Counted from the stretch's first letter, positions 8,148-16,687 are shown. The stretch is DNA of 64,000 nucleotides from Miltoncostaea marina (GCF_018141525.1 NZ_CP064655.1:930001-994000); one strand, 5' to 3'. A program made the numbers and translations. The notes: generated by a model not told the origin, from the letters alone.

Positions 8148-8470
8148 GCTGGATCAGGCCGTCACGCCGGGGCCATGGCGGATGGGCGCCGGGACCGCTC
8201 CGACCAGGGCCGGCGCGTCGGTCGCGTCCGCGTGGGCGGTTCGCGCTACGGGACAGCACAGCCGTCGCCTCCATCTCCGGCCGACGCCGGCGGAGGGTGT
8301 ACGGGCGCCCACGCGCCGCGCGATCCGTGCACCCCGCCCCGGCTGCGGCATATCCATTACGAAACACCGACGAAGCGCGCTGGTATCAAGGACCGCCGGG
8401 GGCGGCACCGAGTTTCTCCGAGGTTCGCGAGGACGATCCACCGTGTCCGGCACCGCAGCGCCTCGGGCGA
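8148..8470. other. Gene-free interval with lower GC
   Basis: About 320 nt between two minus-strand genes. Short frames exist on both strands but none has a ribosome-binding site, family motif or plausible composition. The stretch near 8340-8400 is visibly less GC-rich than the surroundings. I see no RNA gene or repeat in it. Confidence 0.45.
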
Positions 8471-8499
8471 GCGACCCCCCGGGGCCCGGGCGGGGTCGC
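8471..8499 (-). terminator. Hairpin after the RsbW-like gene
   Basis: GCGACCCC (8471-8478) pairs with GGGGTCGC (8492-8499) around a 13-nt GC-rich loop. It lies 13 nt beyond the stop of the minus-strand kinase gene at 8512. No T-tract. Confidence 0.5.
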
Positions 8500-8511
8500 C
8501 CGGGCGACGGC

Positions 8512-8937
8512 CTAGGCGCCGATGTGGGGGTCGGGGGAGAGCTCGATGCGGACGGTCGTGCCGCGCTGGCCGGTCGTGATCGTCACGAGGTCGGTGAGCT
8601 GACGGGCGATCCAGAGCCCGCGCCCGCGGGTTCCGTAGGGCTCGGGGGGGTGCGTGCGCCAGACGCGGGCGCGGTCGAAGCCCTCGCCGACGTCGGCCAC
8701 CTCGACCACGAGCCGCCCGTCGACCCAGGCCGTCACCTCGATGGGCGGGCGGCCGTGCTCCTGCGCGTTCGCGATCACCTCGTCGAGGGCGAGGACGAGG
8801 TCGCTCGCGCGGTCGTCGAAGCCGCCGCGCACGGCGATGTCGCGCACGGCCCTGCGGACGGCGGCGATCTCGGCCGGGTCGTCGCCCAGCAGCGAGCTGT
8901 AGTGCTCCTCCATGTCGATCGACCGCTGCGCCGGCAC
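8512..8937 (-). CDS. RsbW-like ATP-binding protein (anti-sigma/serine kinase type)
   Basis: A 141-aa GHKL ATPase of the HATPase_c_2 group, whose members phosphorylate anti-anti-sigma factors or bind sigma factors. Motifs in order: the N-box LVLALDEVIANAQEHG at about residues 47-62, the G1 box VADVGEGFD near 81, and a GTRGRGLWIARQLTD G2/lid segment near 102-116. The target is not encoded beside it: no sigma factor or STAS protein is adjacent. It is transcribed divergently from fliM, with about 120 nt between the starts, so a role in motility control is possible but is inference from position. GTG start after GGAG; an ATG at 8913 is the alternative. Confidence 0.8.
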   Translation of the reverse strand: MPAQRSIDMEEHYSSLLGDDPAEIAAVRRAVRDIAVRGGFDDRASDLVLALDEVIANAQEHGRPPIEVTAWVDGRLVVEVADVGEGFDRARVWRTHPPEPYGTRGRGLWIARQLTDLVTITTGQRGTTVRIELSPDPHIGA

Positions 8938-9021
8938 GCCGTCTCCGGGGGGTGGGGCGAAAGGTGCAGGGTAGCGGGCCGGAGCACTCCGCGAGGACCC
9001 CCGTCCGGTGGGGGCGGACGC

Positions 9022-9047
9022 TCAACTATCCGGGGGTCCCGCCGATA
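9022..9047 (+). promoter_or_regulatory. Sigma-28-type promoter of fliM
   Basis: TCAA (9022-9025), 16 nt, CCGATA (9042-9047). The fliM GTG at 9056 begins only 9 nt after the -10 hexamer, so transcription would start on or within a base or two of the start codon. Confidence 0.8.
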
Positions 9048-9055
9048 GTGGGGGC

Positions 9056-10048
9056 GTGTCCGAGGTCCTCTCCCAGAGCGAGATCGACGCCCTGCTCTCC
9101 GCCATGTCGAGCGGCGACCTGGACGCCGAGGCGATCCAGGAGTCGGTCGGCGAGCCGCAGGTGCGGCCGTTCGACTTCATGCGGCCCAACAAGTTCTCGA
9201 AGGACCAGCTCCGCACCATCGAGCTGCTCCACGAGACCTTCTGCCGCACGGCCCAGACCCAGCTTTCGGGCGTGCTGCGGGCGCTGGTCGAGATCGACGT
9301 CGTCAGCGCCGACCAGGTCAGCTACGGCGAGTTCGTCAACTCGATCCCGGCGCCGAGCCTGCTGACCATCGCGACGATGGAGCCGCTGGACGGCAACGCG
9401 GTCATCGACGTCAACCTGCCGATCGTCTTCTCGATCATCGACCGCCTGACGGGCGGGCCGGGCCTGCAGCGCCCGAAGGCGCGCGAGCTGACCGAGATCG
9501 AGCACGCCCTGATGGGGAACGTCACCGAGGTGCTCCTCGGCGCGTTCTCGGAGGCGTGGTCGAGCGTCGTGCCCACCCGCTTCCGCCGGGTGGCGACCGA
9601 GATGAACCCGCAGTTCGCGCAGATCGTCACGCCGGCCGAGATGGTGATGCTGATCACGTTCGAGCTGCGGATCGGTGCGGCGACCGGCTCCATCTCGCTC
9701 TGCGTGCCGTACCTCGTGCTCGAGCCGGTCATGGACCGCTTCACCGCCCAGAACTACTTCTCGAACCAGACGGGCTCGGCGCCCGAGCTGCGCGACGGCA
9801 TCGCCTCGCAGCTCGACTCGGTGCGCGTGCCGCTGACCGTCGAGCTGGGCCGGGCCGAGCTGAACGTGGGCGACCTGCTCGCCCTGCAGCCGGGGGACGT
9901 GATCCCCCTCTCCATCCCGCCCGGCGCCGACGCGCGCGTCCGGATCGGCCAGCGGGACGCCTTCTTCGCACAACCGGGCACGCGGGGCCGCAGGGCGGCC
10001 GTGCAGATCACCGGACGGATCGAGGACCTCGAAAGGATGTCGGTATGA
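9056..10048 (+). CDS. fliM: Flagellar motor switch protein FliM
   Basis: C-ring switch component that binds CheY-P. The N-terminal CheY-P-binding peptide is intact (LSQSEIDALL, residues 5-14). The middle CheC-like domain spans about 40-230, with the SMTEPLDG-type segment here as IATMEPLDGNAV. The C-terminal SpoA domain starts near residue 250 (VPLTVELGRAELNVGDLL). I place the start at GTG 9056 because an earlier in-frame start at 9008 would run through the promoter at 9022-9047 and add unconserved residues. The stop overlaps the fliN ATG (ATGA). 330 aa, normal length. Confidence 0.96.
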   Translation: MSEVLSQSEIDALLSAMSSGDLDAEAIQESVGEPQVRPFDFMRPNKFSKDQLRTIELLHETFCRTAQTQLSGVLRALVEIDVVSADQVSYGEFVNSIPAPSLLTIATMEPLDGNAVIDVNLPIVFSIIDRLTGGPGLQRPKARELTEIEHALMGNVTEVLLGAFSEAWSSVVPTRFRRVATEMNPQFAQIVTPAEMVMLITFELRIGAATGSISLCVPYLVLEPVMDRFTAQNYFSNQTGSAPELRDGIASQLDSVRVPLTVELGRAELNVGDLLALQPGDVIPLSIPPGADARVRIGQRDAFFAQPGTRGRRAAVQITGRIEDLERMSV

Positions 10049-11253
10049 GCGGTGGGAGCCTCTCCCAGGAGGAGATCGACGCCCTCATGGCCGGCGGGGC
10101 CGACGCCCTGCAGGCCGCCGCCGCGCACGAGCCGGCCGGCCCGGCCGCGGAGCCGGCGCCGATCGTCCCGGCCGACGACGGCTCGGCCGAGCCGCTCGAC
10201 GACATGGAGCGCGACACGGTCGGTGAGGTCGGCAACATCTGCATGTCGAGCGCCGCCACCACGCTGAGCAAGCTGCTCGGTCGCGCGGTCCAGATCACGA
10301 CGCCGCGCGTCGAGATGATCGGCCAGGACGAGATGCGGAGCCACTTCGACGAGCCGGCGCTCGTCGTGGTGATCGAGTACACCGAGGGCCTCGACGGCCG
10401 CAACGCCTTCGTCCTCAGCACGCGGGACGCCTCGGTGGTCGCCGACGTGATGATGGGCGGCCAGGGCGTCGCCTCCGAGTCGCTGGACGACCTCCACGTC
10501 TCCGCGATCAGCGAGGCGATGAACCAGATGATGGGCAGCGCCGCCACGGCGATGGCCGAGATGGCCGGCCGCCGGGTGGACATCTCGGCGCCGTCGGTGA
10601 CGGTGCTCGGCGAGGAGGGCGGCGTCTACGACATCGGGCTCGAGCAGCCGGTCGTGCGGACGTCCTTCCAGCTCACGGTCGAGGACCTGCTCGAGACGAC
10701 CCTCATGCAGCTGATGCCGCTGGGCTTCGCCCGCGCGCTGGTCGGCGGCCTCACCGGCGCCGCGCCCGCGCCCGCGCCCGAGCCCGTCGCCGCGCCCGAG
10801 CCGCCCCCCGCGCCCGCGCCCGAGCCGGTCGCCGCCGTCCCACAGCCGCCGCCGCCCGCGCCGGCCGCCGCGGGCGCGCCGTCGCCCGCCGAGGACGACC
10901 GCCACCTGCGCGCCGTGCCGGTGCCGGTGGCCCAGCCGGTCACCTTCCCGTCGCTCGACGAGGCCCCGGCCGCGCCGGGCGGCAGCGACATCAGCCTGCT
11001 GCTCGACGTGCCGCTGCAGGTGACCGTCGAGCTGGGCCGCACCCAGCTGCGCATCCGCAACGTGCTGGAGCTGGTGCCCGGCTCGATCATCGAGCTGGAC
11101 AAGCTCGCCGGCGAGCCGGTCGACGTGCTCGTCAACGGCAAGGGCATCGCGCGCGGCGAGGTCGTGGTGATCGACGAGGAGTTCGGCGTCCGCATCACCG
11201 ACGTCGCCAGCCAGGCCAAGCGCCTGCGCGGCCTGGCCGCCGAGGCCGAGTAG
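10045..11253 (+). CDS. fliY: FliN/FliY-type motor switch protein with CheC phosphatase domains
   Basis: A 402-aa FliY-type protein, not a minimal FliN. Residues 5-14 (LSQEEIDALM) repeat the CheY-P-binding peptide of FliM. Two CheC-like active-site helices follow: DTVGEVGNICMSSAATTL near residue 55 and SAISEAMNQMMGSAATAM near 155. FliY of Bacillus dephosphorylates CheY-P with such helices. A Pro/Ala-rich linker of about 80 residues precedes the C-terminal SpoA domain (VPLQVTVELGRTQLRIRNVL, about residues 320-395). It overlaps fliM by 4 nt. Confidence 0.93.
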   Translation: MSGGSLSQEEIDALMAGGADALQAAAAHEPAGPAAEPAPIVPADDGSAEPLDDMERDTVGEVGNICMSSAATTLSKLLGRAVQITTPRVEMIGQDEMRSHFDEPALVVVIEYTEGLDGRNAFVLSTRDASVVADVMMGGQGVASESLDDLHVSAISEAMNQMMGSAATAMAEMAGRRVDISAPSVTVLGEEGGVYDIGLEQPVVRTSFQLTVEDLLETTLMQLMPLGFARALVGGLTGAAPAPAPEPVAAPEPPPAPAPEPVAAVPQPPPPAPAAAGAPSPAEDDRHLRAVPVPVAQPVTFPSLDEAPAAPGGSDISLLLDVPLQVTVELGRTQLRIRNVLELVPGSIIELDKLAGEPVDVLVNGKGIARGEVVVIDEEFGVRITDVASQAKRLRGLAAEAE

Positions 11254-11282
11254 GCCCCCCGGCGGGGCGCGGCCCGGGGCGC

Positions 11283-11308
11283 TCAAGTCCCGCCGCGCCC
11301 CTCCGATA
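11283..11308 (+). promoter_or_regulatory. Sigma-28-type promoter of the first cheY
   Basis: TCAA (11283-11286), 16 nt, CCGATA (11303-11308). It lies in the 91-nt gap after fliY and 36 nt before the cheY ATG. Confidence 0.78.
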
Positions 11309-11344
11309 CCCGCACCAGCCCGGACGACGACGGGGGTCCACCGA

Positions 11345-11704
11345 ATGCCCAGCGTGTTGATCGCAGACGACGCCGCCTTCATGCGGATGATGATCAAGAA
11401 CATCCTCAGCGAGGCCGGCTACGAGATCGTCGGCGAGGCCGAGAACGGCCAGGACGCGGTCGCCAGGTACCGCGAGCTCAAGCCCGACCTGACCACGATG
11501 GACATCACGATGCCCGAGATGGACGGCATCGCCGCCCTGCGGGCGATCCGCGGCGACGACCCCGCCGCCCGGGTGGTCATGTGCTCGGCGATGGGCCAGC
11601 AGTCGATGGTGATCGAGTCGATCCAGGCCGGCGCGCGGGACTTCATCGTGAAGCCCTTCCAGCCCGACCGGGTGCTCGAAGCCATCCAGAAGGCGCTCGC
11701 CTAG
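11345..11704 (+). CDS. cheY: Chemotaxis response regulator CheY (copy 1)
   Basis: A stand-alone receiver domain of 119 aa. Acidic pocket Asp8-Asp9, phosphoacceptor Asp53 (TTMDITMPEMDG), Ser81 and Lys103 (FIVKPF) are all present. The protein is identical to the product of the gene at 19880. It stands between fliY and fliO with its own sigma-28-like promoter, so it can be transcribed apart from the che genes. The sequence GQDAVARYRELKPDLTTMDITMP is the Gram-positive/Thermotoga type of CheY. Confidence 0.96.
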   Translation: MPSVLIADDAAFMRMMIKNILSEAGYEIVGEAENGQDAVARYRELKPDLTTMDITMPEMDGIAALRAIRGDDPAARVVMCSAMGQQSMVIESIQAGARDFIVKPFQPDRVLEAIQKALA

Positions 11705-11748
11705 CGCCGCAGCCGCTCGGCGCCGCACGCCGGCGCACAGCACACGCC

Positions 11749-12495
11749 ATGGTCACCCTCACCCCGGCCAGGCACGGATCGCCCTCCACCCCACGGCGCC
11801 GGATGCGCCTCCACCGCCCGCCCCTCGCGGCCGCGGCGCGCGCCCTCGCGCTCGTCGCCCTGCTGGCCGCCCTGGCGTTCGCGGTCCCGTCCGCGCTCGC
11901 GCAGGGCTCCGCCCCGGAGCGCGCGTCCACGACGGCCGCCCGCGCCGCCACGGCGCCGGCGGCCGGCGCCGACGCGGGGGCACGCGCCCCGGCGACGACC
12001 CGCACGGCCGCGGACCCCGAGTCGCAGCTCATCCCCGAGGGCTCGTCCCGGCCCACCTCCATCGACGCGGGCGGCGCGGGCACCCTGCTGCGCCTGCTGA
12101 TCGGCCTGGTCATCGTGGTGGGCCTGATCACGGCCGTCTGGTACGTGATGAAGCGGGTCCAGCGCTCGCGGTTCCCGGCGCTCGAGGAGCGCGGCTCCGG
12201 GCTGGTCGAGATCGTCACCACCACGCCGCTCGGCCCCAACCGCTCGCTGCACCTCATCCGGGTGGGCGACGACCTGCTCCTGATCGGCTCGGCCGACGGC
12301 GGCATCACCCCGATCACGACCCTCGACCGCGAGCAGGCGGCCGCGCTGGTCGATCTGGCGCCGCCCGCGCCGCGCTTCGGCGCGCCCCCCGGCGGCCCGG
12401 GCGGCCCCGGCGCCGACGACCGGGCGCGCGCGGTGGCCACCGCCGGCATCGGCTCGCTCGTCGAGCGCCTCCGCGCGATGACGACCCGCCGCTAG
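11749..12495 (+). CDS. fliO: Flagellar export apparatus protein FliO
   Basis: Assembly factor for the FliP pore. FliO proteins diverge strongly; this one is identified by its place before fliPQR and by its layout. A hydrophobic N-terminal segment resembling a signal sequence (about residues 27-48) is followed by an Ala/Pro-rich periplasmic part, a membrane helix at about 102-124 (LLRLLIGLVIVVGLITAVWYVM), and a cytoplasmic SpoA-like fold (about 140-200, with HLIRVGDDLLLIGSADGG). The ATG at 11749 gives 248 aa; an ATG at 11803 lies nearer the hydrophobic segment. Its stop overlaps the fliP GTG by one base. Confidence 0.85.
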   Translation: MVTLTPARHGSPSTPRRRMRLHRPPLAAAARALALVALLAALAFAVPSALAQGSAPERASTTAARAATAPAAGADAGARAPATTRTAADPESQLIPEGSSRPTSIDAGGAGTLLRLLIGLVIVVGLITAVWYVMKRVQRSRFPALEERGSGLVEIVTTTPLGPNRSLHLIRVGDDLLLIGSADGGITPITTLDREQAAALVDLAPPAPRFGAPPGGPGGPGADDRARAVATAGIGSLVERLRAMTTRR

Positions 12496-13349
12496 TGGCC
12501 GGCGGCACCATCCCCGCCGAGGCCCGCGTGGCGCCGCCGCTGCCCACGCTGCGCGAGCGCATCGTGGCCGCCCTGCCGCCGCCCGCGAGGACGCGCCGGC
12601 GCAGGTGGCTGCGGCGCGGCTTCCTGCTCGCGCCGATCGTCATGGCGATCGGCTGCGTGCTGTGGCCGGCCATCGCCTCGGCCGCCCCCGGCATCAACCT
12701 CAACCTCGACAGCGAGGACGGCGAGGTCTCGACCTCGCTGCAGCTGGTGGCCCTGCTCACGGTGCTCAGCCTGGCGCCGTCGATCCTGATCATGATGACC
12801 AGCTTCACGCGGATCATCATCGTGCTGGGCTTCGTGCGGAACGCCCTCGGCACGCCGTCGATGCCGCCCAACCAGGTGCTCGTGGGCATCGCCCTGTTCC
12901 TGAGCCTGTTCGTGATGGCGCCGACCTTCACGGCGATCAACGACCAGGCGCTGCAGCCGCTGCTCGAGAAGCGGATCGACGAGGGCGAGGCGCTGAAGCG
13001 CGCCGAGGCCCCCATCAGGGACTTCATGTTCAAGGAGGTCGATCAGCAGGACCTCGCGCTGTTCACCGACCTCGCCGACGAGGAGCGCCCCCGCACGCGC
13101 GCCGACGTCCCGACCCACGTGCTCATCCCGGCGTTCGTGCTCTCCGAGCTGAAGACGGCCTTCGAGATCGGGTTCCTCATCCTGATCCCGTTCCTCATCA
13201 TCGACATGGTCATCGCCTCGACGGTGATGAGCATGGGCATGGTGATGCTGCCGCCGACGATCATCGCCCTGCCGTTCAAGGTCCTGCTGTTCGTGCTTGT
13301 GGACGGCTGGCACCTGGTGGCCGAGTCGCTCGTCCGAGGGTTCGGGTAG
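12495..13349 (+). CDS. fliP: Flagellar export gate protein FliP
   Basis: Core pore protein of the flagellar type III export apparatus. It has an extended N-terminus with a hydrophobic signal-type stretch (about residues 41-62) ending in an ASAAPGINL cleavage-like site. Hallmark sequences follow: LTVLSLAPSILIMMTSFTRI, the FVRNALGTPSMPPNQVL segment, and the C-terminal VIASTVMSMGMVMLPPTI. 284 aa. The GTG start is embedded in the fliO stop (TAGTG). Confidence 0.96.
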   Translation: MAGGTIPAEARVAPPLPTLRERIVAALPPPARTRRRRWLRRGFLLAPIVMAIGCVLWPAIASAAPGINLNLDSEDGEVSTSLQLVALLTVLSLAPSILIMMTSFTRIIIVLGFVRNALGTPSMPPNQVLVGIALFLSLFVMAPTFTAINDQALQPLLEKRIDEGEALKRAEAPIRDFMFKEVDQQDLALFTDLADEERPRTRADVPTHVLIPAFVLSELKTAFEIGFLILIPFLIIDMVIASTVMSMGMVMLPPTIIALPFKVLLFVLVDGWHLVAESLVRGFG

Positions 13350-13355
13350 GCGGCC

Positions 13356-13628
13356 GTGGACCAGAGCCAGATCATGGAGATCGGTGGCCAGGCGATGTGG
13401 GTCACCCTGCAGATCGCGCTGCCGATCCTGGGCGCCAGCCTCGTGGTGGGCCTGCTGGTGTCGGTCTTCCAGGCCGTCACCCAGCTGCAGGAGCCCACGC
13501 TCACCTTCATCCCCAAGATCCTGGCGGTCGTGGTGGTGATCGTCGTGGCCGGCCCCTGGATGATGAACTCGCTGCTCGGCTTCACGATCGACCTGTGGGC
13601 GGGCATCCCGCTCATCGGGCCCGAGTAG
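13356..13628 (+). CDS. fliQ: Flagellar export protein FliQ
   Basis: A 90-aa protein with two membrane helices (about residues 14-36 and 48-75). The family pattern includes LVVGLLVSVFQAVTQLQEPT and TFIPKILAVV. GTG start 6 nt after fliP; fliR follows after 21 nt. Confidence 0.95.
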   Translation: MDQSQIMEIGGQAMWVTLQIALPILGASLVVGLLVSVFQAVTQLQEPTLTFIPKILAVVVVIVVAGPWMMNSLLGFTIDLWAGIPLIGPE

Positions 13629-13649
13629 CGGCCGGGCCCCCGGCTGGCC

Positions 13650-14438
13650 GTGGACCGGCTCCTCGCCGACCTCGCGCCCCAGGCGGCGCTGTTCATGCTC
13701 ATCGCGACGCGGCTGTCGGCGATGATGGCCGTCGCGCCGGTCTTCGGCTCGCGCAGCATCCCCGTGCGGGTGAAGGCCGGCCTCGTGGTGCTGATCAGCT
13801 GGATCTCGCTGCCGATCGCCGCGAGCCAGGGCGGCCAGGTGCCGGACAGCGTCATCGGGCTGTCGGTGCTCGCCGTGAAGGAGGCGATCATCGGCGTCGC
13901 CTTCGGCCTGGTGGCCCAGTTCCTGTTCGCCGCCGTCCAGACGGCGGGCTCGTTCATCGACATGTCGGCGGGCTTCGCCGTCTCGCAGACGCTCGACCCG
14001 ACCTCCAACGTGAGCGTGTCGGTGCTGGGGCGCTGGTACAACCTCATCGCGATCACCTGCTTCCTCGCGATGGGCGGCCACCAGCTGCTCGTGGCCGGGG
14101 TCGTGCGCTCGTTCACGCTGGCGCACCCGCTCGCCGACCCGGACCTGAGCGCGGTGATCTCCGGCGTGCTGGAGCGCGCCGACGACATCTTCCTCGTGGT
14201 CGTGCAGATCGGCGCGCCGATCCTGGGCGCGCTGCTCATCACCGACGTCACGCTCGGCGTCATCTCGCGCGCCGTGCCCCAGATGAACATCTTCATCGTG
14301 GGGCTGCCGCTGAAGATCGTGGTGGCCCTCGCCGGCAGCGCCATCCTGCTGCCCGCGTTCGTGGCCCTCACCAACTCGCTGGCCGGTCGGATGCTCTCCG
14401 ACCTGTCGCAGATCATGCGGGCCGCCGGGGCGGGGTGA
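13650..14438 (+). CDS. fliR: Flagellar export protein FliR
   Basis: A 262-aa polytopic membrane protein that completes the FliPQR pore. It shows the FliR marks: RLSAMMAVAPVFGSRSIPVRVK near residue 20-40, the FIDMSAGFAVSQTLDP loop near residue 100-115, and the late PQMNIFIVGLPLKI segment. GTG start. It is the last gene of this unit; a 16-bp perfect hairpin follows 10 nt after the stop. Confidence 0.95.
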   Translation: MDRLLADLAPQAALFMLIATRLSAMMAVAPVFGSRSIPVRVKAGLVVLISWISLPIAASQGGQVPDSVIGLSVLAVKEAIIGVAFGLVAQFLFAAVQTAGSFIDMSAGFAVSQTLDPTSNVSVSVLGRWYNLIAITCFLAMGGHQLLVAGVVRSFTLAHPLADPDLSAVISGVLERADDIFLVVVQIGAPILGALLITDVTLGVISRAVPQMNIFIVGLPLKIVVALAGSAILLPAFVALTNSLAGRMLSDLSQIMRAAGAG

Positions 14439-14448
14439 CCCCGAGGGC

Positions 14449-14484
14449 GGACCCGGGCGCCAGGGGCTCCTGGCGCCCGGGTCC
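14449..14484. terminator. Perfect 16-bp hairpin after fliR
   Basis: Bases 14449-14464 and 14469-14484 are exact inverted repeats around the loop GGCT. There is no T-tract. It separates the fliOPQR unit from the convergent minus-strand tetR gene and could stop transcription from both sides. The remaining ~165 nt to 14650 show nothing further. Confidence 0.8.
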
Positions 14485-14649
14485 GGGGGGCGGCCCGGGC
14501 GAGGGCGGCCCGGCCACCGACGGGGTGCGGGGCGCCCTGCCGATGGCGCCCCGTCCCGTGGCCGGGACACTGCACGACCGGGGCGCACGACGCAAGGGTA
14601 CGCGAACACGGATTATGAGGCGACCCGAACATCGGCCGCCGGCGACCGG

Positions 14650-15327
14650 CTACCCGCCCGGCGGCCCGGTCAGGCCGGAGACGCGCAGCCCGGCGATGAT
14701 CAGGTCGAGCCCGGGCTCGACCATGCCCTCCGGCTCGCGCGCGCGCACGTGGCGCACGAGGTGGCCCACCAGCGGGTGCTCCGCCGCCACCGCGTCGACC
14801 TCGGCCGGCGCCAGCGGCGGCGACAGGCTCGTGACGGTCGCGGACAGCAGCTCCGAGGCGAGCACGTAGCGCACCACCACCCGCAGCGCGGCCGCCGCGG
14901 CGTCCGGGTCGAAGCCGGCGTCGGCGAGGGCCCGCAGCGGCGGCTCGAGGATGCGCGCGCAGGCCGCGTACGCGCGGTCGAGGTCGGTGGCGAACAGGCC
15001 CAGCGCGTGGGGGTGGCGCTGGAAGGTGCGCCGGAAGTCGCGGGCGAGCGCCACGAGGGCGTCCTCCCAGCGCGCGGGCGGCGGCCCCGTGGGCCGCAGC
15101 GCCGCCAGCTCCTCGTAGATCAGCTCGCGGACGCCCTCGACCACCGCCTGCTTGTTCTCGACGTGCCGGTAGAGCGACATCGCCTGCACGCCGAGCTCGG
15201 CGCCCAGGCGGCGCATCGACAGCTCGGCCATGCCGTGCTCGTCGATGAGCCGCAGGGCGGCCTCCAGGATCCTCCTCCGCTCGAGGGGCTCCCGGGGCCG
15301 CCCGGTGGCCGAGGGGTCCGTCGCCAC
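14650..15327 (-). CDS. TetR-family regulator with TetR_C-type ligand domain
   Basis: A 225-aa regulator. The helix-turn-helix covers about residues 16-62, ending in the typical GVQAMSLYRHVENKQAVVEG pattern, which is the TetR/ActR subtype with a Tet-class C-terminal domain. It lies 10 nt downstream of the 449-aa gene and is probably cotranscribed with it. The divergent promoter region upstream of that gene holds repeated GTACGC sites that are candidate operators. Confidence 0.87.
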   Translation of the reverse strand: MATDPSATGRPREPLERRRILEAALRLIDEHGMAELSMRRLGAELGVQAMSLYRHVENKQAVVEGVRELIYEELAALRPTGPPPARWEDALVALARDFRRTFQRHPHALGLFATDLDRAYAACARILEPPLRALADAGFDPDAAAAALRVVVRYVLASELLSATVTSLSPPLAPAEVDAVAAEHPLVGHLVRHVRAREPEGMVEPGLDLIIAGLRVSGLTGPPGG

Positions 15328-15337
15328 GCGCGCCCGG

Positions 15338-16687
15338 CTACCCCCGCCGCGGCGGCCGGCCCTCGTCGTCGGCGAGGTCCGGGTGCCAGCGGTCGAAGTG
15401 GTGCCGGTGCTGGGGGGTGTAGGAGCCCGGCGGGTAGTAGCGGTCGTAGAAGTCGAGGTCGGCGTGCTGCGCCTGGCAGGTCAGCCGCTGGTACATCGGG
15501 TCGAGGTAGGCCGGGAAGCGGCCGTAGGTCTCGTGGACGTACCGGCAGTAGTCCTTGACGATCTGCACCGTCTCGTCGTCGGGCCGGCGGATCTGCGAGG
15601 TGACCTTGTCCGGCTCGAGGTAGGCCTTCGGCACGTCCGGCTCGTAGTTGCTCCACTTCGCCTCGAGGAAGGCGTCGACCGCGGCGTCCATGTCGGCGTG
15701 GTACGGCGGCACGAAGGCCTCGAACACGCCGTCGCGGCCCACCGGGACGCTCGGCCCGCGCTTGGCGTCGGCGAAGGTGAAGCCGAGGCCCGGCACGTCC
15801 ATGCCGCCCAGGGCGAAGCGGGCGATGTAGCCGGTGTAGGTCCAGCCGCCGAGGCCCATCGCCTGCATGGCGAGGTTCATGTTCTGGCAGATGAAGGCCT
15901 GCTCGACGACCTGCATCGAGAGCACCCGCTGCTCGATCTCGACGATCCCCATCTGGCGCTGGGCGTCGAGGCGGCCCGAGTCGATCCAGCGCTGCAGGCC
16001 GCAGGGCTCGTAGCCGTTCGTCTCGTCCACGAGCACGAAGCGGTACTCGGGCGAGAAGTAGATGAACAGCAGGTTGATGTACTCGAGCGTCATGTTCGAG
16101 ACCGGCAGGAAGAGCGTGGAGCCCGGCATGTTCGCGTTCCAGTGGTTGAACACGAACAGGCCCGGCAGCCCGGTCGGCAGCTCGGCGCGCCCGTCCTGCA
16201 GCTTCACCTTCGAGCGGCGCACGGCATCGAGGATCCACTCGACCTGAGCGTCGCGGGGCTTGCCGGAGAGGGTGCTGATCTCGCCCGGCTCGGGCAGCAG
16301 GCGCCACATGTCGAGGAAGAAGAGCCCCTCGTCGTTGGTGAAGAACAGCTCCGTGCCGTGGTTGGAGCACGAGGACGGCCAGGTGCGGGCGGTCCACTGC
16401 ACGAGGGCGTCGGCGCCCATGGAGGGGTCGATGTCGCCGAGGTTGAGGCCGGTCAGGCCGGTGCCGGCCACGAGCAGCAGCGCCTCCTCGAGCTCCGAGA
16501 GCGGCACGGCCTCGTACGGGCTCTCGTAGCCGAGCGTGCCGGGCATGGTCATGCCGAGGCCCATGCGGCGGCTCTTGCGGTCGAAGACCGACTGGAAGAA
16601 GGGGTAGGCGAGCGCGTCGTCGAGACCGGCCGGCGCGCCCTCGACGATCGCGCGCGGGTCCGGGGGCGGGGTTGCCGAGGTGGTCAT
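15338..16687 (-). CDS. Nitroreductase-like protein, function uncertain
   Basis: A 449-aa protein I can place only loosely. Two segments resemble the nitroreductase/SagB fold: an N-terminal basic DRKSRRMGLG followed by a PLSELEEALLLVAGTGLTG helix (about residues 36-80), and EQAFICQNMNLAMQAMGLGGW (about residues 258-280), which matches the long helix plus GLG turn of FMN nitroreductases. Between and after these lie long Trp/Tyr-rich segments not typical of short nitroreductases. Three Cys occur around the middle. GAAAGG precedes the ATG by 6 nt. It is divergent from a CoA-type crotonase and upstream of tetR, so an oxidoreductive step in ring or acid degradation is plausible but unproven. Confidence 0.5.
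   Translation of the reverse strand: MTTSATPPPDPRAIVEGAPAGLDDALAYPFFQSVFDRKSRRMGLGMTMPGTLGYESPYEAVPLSELEEALLLVAGTGLTGLNLGDIDPSMGADALVQWTARTWPSSCSNHGTELFFTNDEGLFFLDMWRLLPEPGEISTLSGKPRDAQVEWILDAVRRSKVKLQDGRAELPTGLPGLFVFNHWNANMPGSTLFLPVSNMTLEYINLLFIYFSPEYRFVLVDETNGYEPCGLQRWIDSGRLDAQRQMGIVEIEQRVLSMQVVEQAFICQNMNLAMQAMGLGGWTYTGYIARFALGGMDVPGLGFTFADAKRGPSVPVGRDGVFEAFVPPYHADMDAAVDAFLEAKWSNYEPDVPKAYLEPDKVTSQIRRPDDETVQIVKDYCRYVHETYGRFPAYLDPMYQRLTCQAQHADLDFYDRYYPPGSYTPQHRHHFDRWHPDLADDEGRPPRRG

Noticed and set aside
8123-8515. Short frames on both strands between the membrane protein and RsbW-like genes
   Set aside because: No ribosome site, motif or sensible composition; one overlaps the terminator hairpin.
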